Shown here piece by piece: positions 57,810-64,000 of a DNA stretch of 64,000 nt. The stretch is from Xenorhabdus budapestensis (GTDB lineage: Bacteria > Pseudomonadota > Gammaproteobacteria > Enterobacterales > Enterobacteriaceae), in contig NZ_NIBS01000002.1 of the NCBI RefSeq assembly GCF_002632465.1, forward strand, positions 62,001 through 126,000. Reading direction: 5' to 3'. The notes under the pieces are model-generated. The model was given only the letters and a program-made list of their open reading frames with translations, was not told the origin of the DNA and did not search any database. A program made the position numbers and the translations under genes. The first letter of the stretch is position 1, and each line of letters starts with the position of its first letter.

Positions 57810-59288
57810 ATGAAAAAAACGTCTACTAAAAGATCTCTGATAGCGATATTGGTTAGTCTGACACTATTTGGTAATACTCCGGCTCTTTCCGCACCTGTTG
57901 CAGATTCATTACCAGATATTGGTACAACAGCAGGATCTACACTCAGTATCAATCAAGAAATAGAACTAGGGGATTTCTATATCCGCCAAATACGTGCTGA
58001 AACCCCGCTGATTTATGATCCACTATTAACAAAATACATCAATAAGCTAGGCCAGCGGTTAGTAAATCACGCAGATGCGGTCAAAACGCCTTTTCATTTT
58101 TATATCGTCAATAACCCTAACATTAATGCGTATGCTATTTTCGGTGGCAATGTTGTACTACACTCAGCCCTGTTCCGTTATAGCCGAAATGAAAGCGAAT
58201 TAGCGTCTGTCATGGCTCATGAAATCGCCCATGTCACTCAGCGTCATTTAGCCCGCCGGATGGAAGATATCCAACGAAAATCACCGCTGGCATGGGCTGG
58301 AACATTAGGTTCTATCTTACTGCTAATGGCTAATCCACAAGCAGGAATGGCGGCATTAAGTGGTACTCTGGCTGGTTTTACACAAGGCATAATCAGCTTT
58401 ACTCGTGAAAACGAACAGGAAGCAGACCGTATAGGTATGCGAATATTAAGCCAAGCCGGATTTGATCCTTATGGAATGCCCAATTTCATGCAAACTCTAG
58501 GAGATCAATCCCGGTACAGCTCTAAGCTACCAGAAATGTTATATACCCATCCACTGCCTGACAACCGCTTAGCTGATGCCCGCAATAGAGCCAATCAATA
58601 CCCCAAAAAATCTATCCCAGAATCACAGGATTATCTGCTTGCTCGCGTACGTATTCTGACAATAAAGTCTACAACACTATCTTCTGCACAATATCCCTAT
58701 ACAGAAGAGTTTCTGAACAAATATAGCCAAGGAACACCAAAAGAAAAAATTGCCGCTTCTTACGGACGAGTTCTCTTACTAATCCAAAATAAAAAGTATA
58801 CTGAAGCCAGAACAATACTGACTCCATTACTGAATGAGCAACCAGATAATATATGGTTTATCGGCGCCATGACAAATATTGATATTGAACAATCACAGTA
58901 TGCGCAAGCTATTACCCGCTTACAACAAGCTCTTCAAAAACATAAAAATGATCCGGTACTACAAATCAAGCTCGCTAATGTCTATATTCAAGCTAAACAA
59001 TATCCAAAGGCTTCACAACAGCTATTCCAATATACCTTCAATCATCCTGATGATTTAACGGGTTGGTCATTAATGGCAGAAGCGGCAGGTAAACAAGGAA
59101 AACGCAGTACTGAACTGGCAGCTTATGCAGAAACCATGGCATTAAAAGGACAGTTTGATATGGCTATAAATTATCTCAGCCAGGCCAGTGCATTGGTAAA
59201 ATTAAATAGTTATGATCAAGCCCGCTACGATGCCCGCATTGATCAGTTACGCCAACTGCAACAACGTTATAGCCAATATGAGAAATGA
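57810..59288 (+). CDS. bepA: Periplasmic beta-barrel assembly-enhancing protease BepA (YfgC)
   Basis: Periplasmic M48 metalloprotease and chaperone that helps LptD mature and degrades stalled barrels. It has 492 aa against 487. A signal peptide (about 1-28, ALSA) is followed by the M48 domain with HEIAH (H137, E138, H141) and ENEQEADRIGMRIL (third zinc ligand). The C-terminal TPR repeats (about 310-490) have YTEARTILTPLLNEQPDN, YAQAITRLQQALQKHKNDPV and YPKASQQLFQYTFNHPDD. It is followed by arsC. Confidence 0.95.
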   Translation: MKKTSTKRSLIAILVSLTLFGNTPALSAPVADSLPDIGTTAGSTLSINQEIELGDFYIRQIRAETPLIYDPLLTKYINKLGQRLVNHADAVKTPFHFYIVNNPNINAYAIFGGNVVLHSALFRYSRNESELASVMAHEIAHVTQRHLARRMEDIQRKSPLAWAGTLGSILLLMANPQAGMAALSGTLAGFTQGIISFTRENEQEADRIGMRILSQAGFDPYGMPNFMQTLGDQSRYSSKLPEMLYTHPLPDNRLADARNRANQYPKKSIPESQDYLLARVRILTIKSTTLSSAQYPYTEEFLNKYSQGTPKEKIAASYGRVLLLIQNKKYTEARTILTPLLNEQPDNIWFIGAMTNIDIEQSQYAQAITRLQQALQKHKNDPVLQIKLANVYIQAKQYPKASQQLFQYTFNHPDDLTGWSLMAEAAGKQGKRSTELAAYAETMALKGQFDMAINYLSQASALVKLNSYDQARYDARIDQLRQLQQRYSQYEK

Positions 59289-59299
59289 GGTTTTTTTAC

Positions 59300-59659
59300 A
59301 TGCAAGATATTATTTTTTACCATAATCCCCGCTGTTCAAAAAGTAGGGAAACGCTTAAGTTAATTGAAGACCTCGGGAATACACCAGAAATCATTCATTA
59401 TCTCGATACACCTCCAACAGCAGAACAACTTGCTATTTTATTAAAAAAGCTGGGTTTCAACGATGCCCGTCAGTTAATGCGAACTAAAGAAGCACTCTAT
59501 AAAGAACTGAGGCTTGATAATAATGAACTATCACAGGAAGCCTTACTTCAGGCAATGTCCGAGAACCCTAAACTCATAGAGCGACCAATTGTTGTGGTAG
59601 GAAATAAGGCACGCTTAGGACGCCCGCCAGAACAAGTTAAAGAAATTTTAGGCAATTAA
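59300..59659 (+). CDS. yfgD: ArsC-family reductase (YfgD)
   Basis: Glutaredoxin-linked arsenate reductase family, 119 aa. It begins DIIFYHNPRCSKSRETLKLI with the active-site Cys in NPRCSKSR. LMRTKEALYKEL, then NPKLIERPIVVVGNKARLGR with the anion-binding arginines, match E. coli YfgD. ATG 59300 is used; a frame start at 59285 overlaps the bepA stop but the extra residues are not conserved. There is no ars operon here, so arsenic resistance is not certain. Confidence 0.9.
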   Translation: MQDIIFYHNPRCSKSRETLKLIEDLGNTPEIIHYLDTPPTAEQLAILLKKLGFNDARQLMRTKEALYKELRLDNNELSQEALLQAMSENPKLIERPIVVVGNKARLGRPPEQVKEILGN

Positions 59660-59675
59660 TTATTTTGGCATATAC

Positions 59676-59710
59676 AAAAAAGTGATAGGGAAATACCTCT
59701 ATCACTTTTT
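59676..59710. terminator. Bidirectional terminator between arsC and hda
   Basis: AAAAAGTGATAG ... CTATCACTTTTT perfect 12-bp stem with A-run and T-run on either side, suitable for both convergent transcripts. Confidence 0.88.
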
Positions 59711-59736
59711 CATTCTTTACTTCCTGACCCGACTTG

Positions 59737-60438
59737 TTAAAGGTCAAGAATATCTTTTACAAACGGGATCGTGAGTTTACGTTGAGCCACAATAGAAGCA
59801 CGGTCAAGCTCATCTAACGTCCTAAATAGTGTTTGCATTTCCCTATCAAGTCGTTTTAACACAAAACGGCCCACATCTTCAGGTAATTCAAATCCCCGTA
59901 GCTTCGCCCGCAATTGCAATGCCTGAATTTTTTCATCATCAGACAACGGCTGCAATTTGTAGATCTGCCCCCAATCCAAACGAGATGCCAAATCTGGTAA
60001 CGTTAAGTTAATTTGCCGGGGAGGACGATCTCCGGTGATCAAAAGACAGGTTCGGCCAATCTCTACAATGCGGTTATAGAGATTAAAAATAGCCATTTCC
60101 CATACCTGATCACCTGCGATAAATTCCACATTGTCAATACACACCAATGATAAATGCTCCATTCCATCAAGAACTTCCGGAACAAAATAAGCACGTTTAT
60201 CTAATGGTACATACCCTACAGCCTCTCCTTGTTGGGATAATTCGGCACAAGCTGCATGGAGTAAATGACTCTTGCCCCCACCATCGCGGGACCAAAAATA
60301 GATATAACTGCCATGTGACTGACTAATAGCCAATTTTATGGCTGCTAATAAAGACGTATTCTCACCTGCAAAAAAACTGGCAAATGTTTCATCATCAGGC
60401 AAATATAAGGGCAATGAAAGCTGCGCCGATGTATTCAG
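59737..60438 (-). CDS. hda: DnaA regulatory inactivator Hda (CTG start)
   Basis: AAA+ protein that, with the DNA-bound beta clamp, stimulates hydrolysis of DnaA-ATP after initiation. It has 233 aa when started at CTG 60438. The clamp-binding motif [11 protein letters not shown] is at the N-terminus, Walker [14 protein letters not shown] at about 50-62, Walker [13 protein letters not shown] at about 97-108, and [20 protein letters not shown] with sensor residues follow. GTG 60444 lies inside the GAGG ribosome-binding site; CTG has normal 5-bp spacing and is the known start in E. coli. No uraA lies upstream. Confidence 0.94.
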   Translation of the reverse strand: MNTSAQLSLPLYLPDDETFASFFAGENTSLLAAIKLAISQSHGSYIYFWSRDGGGKSHLLHAACAELSQQGEAVGYVPLDKRAYFVPEVLDGMEHLSLVCIDNVEFIAGDQVWEMAIFNLYNRIVEIGRTCLLITGDRPPRQINLTLPDLASRLDWGQIYKLQPLSDDEKIQALQLRAKLRGFELPEDVGRFVLKRLDREMQTLFRTLDELDRASIVAQRKLTIPFVKDILDL

Positions 60439-60706
60439 AAGCACCTCAAACGGAATGGATAACGAACAGCACTAAGCCTACCATAAAAACCAAGTCTATC
60501 ACAAAAAACGATAGCAAATGAAATGAATACTCTTCTTAGAATGAGAATTATTGTTAATCTTGACTTTTCCGGGTAAAACCCGGTTGACAACATACGCTGG
60601 TAATGTTTTATTTTTTAGTTAGGATCTTTATTGACATTTGGATGATAGCAAAAATAGCTCTTTCCCTAATGAATATGAGTTTCACTGAACTGTTTTCTCT
60701 AATGAT

Positions 60707-61054
60707 TTACTTTTCTTTATTGGATGTAGAAATTATCAAAGCATTAGTTTCTTTCAAAAGTTCAGTGACTTCATTTTTATCTAAATCACCCTCAATAAAT
60801 ATAGAGCTGCCATCACTTTTAACTATAGATATTTTTAGGTTACGACCACCCAAAAGTGCAATGAGTGCTCTTCTTATACTATCAAGGTAGCTTAAATTAT
60901 CTTTAAGAAAAGTGAGAGTAGGTTTAATAATGTTGAATGTCTCTGAATGAGATGTTACTGGATCAACTTCTATATGAAATTTAGCAAGTTCAGTATAAAA
61001 CGCTGTAATCAAAGGTTCATCTATATATAAAGTAATAATATTGGTATTTTTCAT
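60707..61054 (-). CDS. Small protein of unknown function between upp and hda
   Basis: 115 aa, no signal peptide or membrane helix. It starts MKNTNIITLYIDEPLITAFY. The C-terminal half (SIRRALIALLGGRNLKISIV, then KSDGSSIFIEGDLDKNEVTE) has a helix then two-strand pattern like the small effector-associated constant component (EACC1-like) proteins, but this is a weak impression. It replaces the uracil permease gene uraA that E. coli has here. Low GC relative to neighbours suggests acquisition. Confidence 0.6.
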   Translation of the reverse strand: MKNTNIITLYIDEPLITAFYTELAKFHIEVDPVTSHSETFNIIKPTLTFLKDNLSYLDSIRRALIALLGGRNLKISIVKSDGSSIFIEGDLDKNEVTELLKETNALIISTSNKEK

Positions 61055-61216
61055 TTTATTCTCTACTTTATCTTTATTGATACTAAATAAATAAGTGAAA
61101 TTGAATCATATAGAAAAAACATCTGATATCTTTAGTATAGTCAGTTTTTATGACACAAAACTTAAAATATGAGAAGCAGATATAAATTAGCTTATAATTT
61201 TATTATTCTATAAATA

Positions 61217-61843
61217 TTATTTTGTACCAAATATCTTATCGCCTGCATCCCCCAGGCCAGGAACAATATACCCATGTTCATTAAGACGTTCATCAATAGA
61301 CGCGGTATATAACTCAACATCAGGATGAGCCTTCTCCAGCGCTGCAACGCCTTCTGGTGCAGCAACCAAAACCAATACCTTAATAACAGGGCAACCTGCT
61401 TTTTTCAGCAGATCAATCGTAGCAATCATAGAACCGCCTGTTGCCAACATCGGATCAACAACCAGCGCCATACGCTCATTAATGTCAGAAACCAGTTTTT
61501 GGAAATAAGGCACAGGCTCAAATGTTTTCTCATCACGATAAACACCGACAACACTGATACGGGCACTTGGAATATTTTCCAAAACGCCATCCATCATTCC
61601 CAAACCTGCACGCAAGATAGGCACTACTGTGATTTTTTTTCCTTTGATCTGATCTATTTCTACCGGACCACACCATCCATCAATGGTCACTTTCTCAGTT
61701 TCTAAATCAGCAGTTGCTTCATATGTCAGAAGGTTTCCCACTTCTGAGGCCAGTTCACGAAAACGCTTAGTGCTTATATCATGGTCGCGCATCAGGCCCA
61801 GTTTATGTTTAACGAGTGGGTGTTTAACCTCAACGATCTTCAT
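61217..61843 (-). CDS. upp: Uracil phosphoribosyltransferase Upp
   Basis: Salvages uracil to UMP with PRPP, 208 aa, the E. coli length. Core: [40 protein letters not shown], the PRPP loop [20 protein letters not shown] and the uracil-binding [18 protein letters not shown]. It is divergent from purM with a 230-bp shared promoter region. Confidence 0.97.
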   Translation of the reverse strand: MKIVEVKHPLVKHKLGLMRDHDISTKRFRELASEVGNLLTYEATADLETEKVTIDGWCGPVEIDQIKGKKITVVPILRAGLGMMDGVLENIPSARISVVGVYRDEKTFEPVPYFQKLVSDINERMALVVDPMLATGGSMIATIDLLKKAGCPVIKVLVLVAAPEGVAALEKAHPDVELYTASIDERLNEHGYIVPGLGDAGDKIFGTK

Positions 61844-61994
61844 GGGTTTCTCCTACTGTATATAGCTGGCAGATAAAAAAATCGCGGGATTATACCTCCT
61901 TTTTGATATCGTGCCACTATCCATCTATTGATTTTTAGCAACCACAAGTATTTTTCTTCTATCTTTTTTATCCGTAATAACCTACAGAAAGCTA

Positions 61995-62010
61995 TCGCAA
62001 ACGTTTGCCT
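61995..62010 (+). promoter_or_regulatory. PurR operator upstream of purMN
   Basis: TCGCAAACGTTTGCCT matches the PurR consensus ACGCAAACGTTTGCGT at 14 of 16 positions with a perfect core. It lies 65 bp upstream of the purM start and is between the divergent upp and purM. Confidence 0.88.
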
Positions 62011-62074
62011 AGACTGTTAGAATTATCGCCGTTCTGTTTTATTCATTCAAATGCAATCGCCTGGGAGCTACGCA

Positions 62075-63115
62075 GTGACCAATAAAACCTCTCTTAGCTA
62101 TAAAGATGCTGGTGTCGACATTGATGCTGGTAATGCCTTAGTCAATCGTATCAAAGGGGTTGTGAAACAGACTCGACGCCCTGAAGTGATGGGGGGATTG
62201 GGAGGATTCGGCGCATTATGTGCCCTGCCACAAAAATATCGTGAACCTATTTTAGTTTCCGGTACAGATGGCGTTGGTACTAAACTGCGTCTGGCAATGG
62301 ATCTGAAACGTCACGATACTATCGGAATTGATTTGGTCGCCATGTGTGTTAATGATCTGGTTGTTCAAGGTGCTGAACCTCTGTTCTTCCTTGATTATTA
62401 TGCGACAGGTAAATTGGATGTTGACACAGCATCCAGTGTCATCACCGGCATTGCAGAAGGCTGTAAACAAGCTGGTTGTGCACTGGTCGGTGGAGAAACA
62501 GCCGAAATGCCCGGCATGTATCATGGAGAAGATTACGACGTTGCTGGTTTTTGTGTCGGCGTAGTTGAAAAATCAGAAATCATTGATGGTAGTCAAGTTC
62601 AGGTCGGCGATGCACTAATTGCATTAGCATCCAGCGGGCCACATTCTAATGGCTATTCATTAATTCGCAAAATCCTTGAAGTCAGTCAGACCAATCCTGA
62701 GACAACCAAACTGGATGATAAGCCATTAGCTGATCATTTACTTGCCCCGACCCGTATTTATGTCAAACCATTACTTGAATTAATTGAGAATGTTGAGATC
62801 CACGCGATTTCTCATCTGACAGGTGGCGGCTTCTGGGAAAATATTCCCCGTGTTCTGCCAGAAAATATGCAAGCAAGAATCGAGGGTACTAGCTGGCAGT
62901 GGCCTGCGATTTTCAAATGGTTGCAACAGGCAGGTAATGTCAGCGATCACGAAATGTACCGTACATTCAACTGTGGAGTCGGTATGATAATTGCTTTACC
63001 ACAATCTCAGGCAAAACAGGCAATTGAGTGGCTAAACGCAGCGGGTGAAAATGCGTGGCAAATCGGCAGCATTGCTGAACTTGGTCACAGCGAACAGCAA
63101 GTCGTTATTAGTTAA
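62075..63115 (+). CDS. purM: Phosphoribosylformylglycinamidine cyclo-ligase (AIR synthetase) PurM
   Basis: Fifth step of purine synthesis, FGAM to AIR with ATP. It has 346 aa. [20 protein letters not shown] at the N-terminus, [54 protein letters not shown], and the C-terminal [16 protein letters not shown] are all conserved. Start GTG 62075 follows GGGAG and aligns with E. coli; the frame extends to 62051. It is followed by purN after 29 bp. Confidence 0.97.
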   Translation: MTNKTSLSYKDAGVDIDAGNALVNRIKGVVKQTRRPEVMGGLGGFGALCALPQKYREPILVSGTDGVGTKLRLAMDLKRHDTIGIDLVAMCVNDLVVQGAEPLFFLDYYATGKLDVDTASSVITGIAEGCKQAGCALVGGETAEMPGMYHGEDYDVAGFCVGVVEKSEIIDGSQVQVGDALIALASSGPHSNGYSLIRKILEVSQTNPETTKLDDKPLADHLLAPTRIYVKPLLELIENVEIHAISHLTGGGFWENIPRVLPENMQARIEGTSWQWPAIFKWLQQAGNVSDHEMYRTFNCGVGMIIALPQSQAKQAIEWLNAAGENAWQIGSIAELGHSEQQVVIS

Positions 63116-63144
63116 CAGAAAGCCAGTCAATAGAAAGTCATCCT

Positions 63145-63783
63145 ATGAAAAAAATTGTGGTATTAATTTCTGGTAATGGCAGTAACCTACAATCTATTAT
63201 TGATGCCTGCCAACAAAACCGGATTAATGGGCAAGTCTGTGCAGTATTCAGCAATAATGCCAATGCTTATGGCCTGCAACGGGCAGAATACGCGGGTATT
63301 CCCACGCATTTTCTCAATCCGAAAGAGTATTCAAATCGTGCGGATTATGATTTAGCCCTGCTCACAGCTCTTGATCGATACCAGCCCGATTTGGTCGTTT
63401 TAGCGGGTTATATGAGAATATTATCACCTGGTTTTGTACAGCATTATCGCGGACGCCTGATTAATATTCACCCTTCCCTGCTACCGAAATATCCCGGTTT
63501 GCATACCCATCGTAAAGCAATAGAAAATGGGGATCAGGAGCACGGTACTTCTGTCCACTTTGTGACTGAAGAACTTGATGGTGGTCCCATTGTCTTGCAG
63601 GCTAAAGTACCAATTTTTGCAGGTGATCAGGAAGAAGATGTTATCAGACGTGTTCAAACTCAGGAGCATAATATCTATCCGCTGGTCATCGGCTGGTTCC
63701 TGAATGAGCGTCTGAGAATGGATGACAATATCGCCATTATGGATGGCAAGATATTGCCGCCACAAGGTTATGCTTCAGAATAA
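63145..63783 (+). CDS. purN: Phosphoribosylglycinamide formyltransferase PurN
   Basis: Third step of purine synthesis, GAR to FGAR using 10-formyl-THF. It has 212 aa, the E. coli length. VVLISGNGSNLQSIIDACQ (phosphate loop), VVLAGYMRILSPGFVQHYRG, LINIHPSLLPKYPGLHTHRK (catalytic Asn and His) and HGTSVHFVTEELDGGPIVLQ (catalytic Asp) are intact. It is co-transcribed with purM. Confidence 0.97.
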   Translation: MKKIVVLISGNGSNLQSIIDACQQNRINGQVCAVFSNNANAYGLQRAEYAGIPTHFLNPKEYSNRADYDLALLTALDRYQPDLVVLAGYMRILSPGFVQHYRGRLINIHPSLLPKYPGLHTHRKAIENGDQEHGTSVHFVTEELDGGPIVLQAKVPIFAGDQEEDVIRRVQTQEHNIYPLVIGWFLNERLRMDDNIAIMDGKILPPQGYASE

Positions 63784-63811
63784 CCAATATTATTGGAACG
63801 ATTACAGCATT

Positions 63812-63911
63812 GTGTTCAGAATTAATGTGTTCAGGTTAGCATGTAAAGTCAATGCATTAAGATTAATACGTTTTAAGGCTAATGTATTAAAGTTAATCAT
63901 GTTAAAATAAT
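63812..63911 (+). repeat. Degenerate tandem repeat after purN
   Basis: About seven imperfect units of 13-16 bp, most ending in TTAAT or CTAAT (for example GTGTTCAGAATTAAT, GCATTAAGATTAAT, GTATTAAAGTTAAT). It is unlike the rest of the intergenic DNA. No gene is visible in the last 200 bp. Confidence 0.5.
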
Positions 63912-64000
63912 GAAAATTAACCAGACACTTTGCTGTAAGTTATTATTTCGGAAAGTTCTTTTTCTATATTTCGTTCTTTTCTATATTTATAGTGCTAACC

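Overview
The window is bacterial chromosome from an enterobacterium. Core proteins align end to end with E. coli orthologues (YniA, HtpX, Prc, GuaAB, DapA, Hda, PurMN). The coding sequence is AT-rich, and ERIC-type repeats are scattered between genes. This points to the Morganellaceae, most likely Photorhabdus or Xenorhabdus; the genus is inference. No tRNA, rRNA, CRISPR array or prophage was seen.

Bases 1-22 kb follow the E. coli order in blocks with deletions: yniA-yniB-ydjM (LexA box)-tcyP; htpX-prc-proQ-msrC; the small RNA sdsR with yebY-copD-copC; ftnA; holE; pip; yebF; yoaH; pabB-nudL-sdaA; manXYZ-yobD; and mntP behind a Mn2+ riboswitch. At 22.9-25.9 kb an accessory patch separates mntP from rlmA. 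It holds a frameshifted small gene, a methyltransferase, the tail of a broken MFS transporter and a 782-bp IS1-family element. Then comes a sugar-phosphate uptake locus in the unusual order uhpT-uhpA-uhpB-uhpC, whose uhpT promoter keeps the spacing known from E. coli. Two accessory genes (AAA ATPase, exported OB-fold protein) precede guaBA and the divergent xseA.

Bases 39.4-46.3 kb are again disturbed: a 213-bp internally deleted IS1 copy beside an oligopeptidase B fragment, an iron-linked tonB-like/chaN pair with Fur-like boxes, maeB, a NarP-like regulator whose phosphoacceptor Asp is Gly, and a cluster of ERIC elements. From 46.3 kb the core order resumes: yffB-dapE-(M15 peptidase)-ypfN, tmcA-yeaL, purC, bamC-dapA, gcvR, bcp, perM, bepA-arsC, hda, upp, purM-purN. 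A small unknown gene sits between upp and hda, where E. coli has uraA.

The main functional themes are purine synthesis and salvage (purC, purM, purN, guaA, guaB, upp), lysine/DAP synthesis (dapA, dapE), envelope quality control (htpX, prc, bepA, bamC), metals (mntP, ftnA, copCD, tonB/chaN) and sugar uptake (manXYZ, uhp). I did not find a convincing new multi-gene system. The most unusual items are the Asp-less NarP-like regulator, the IS1 deletion derivative whose 213-bp length is fully explained by two short-repeat deletions, the rearranged uhp locus and the frameshifted small gene at 23.3 kb.
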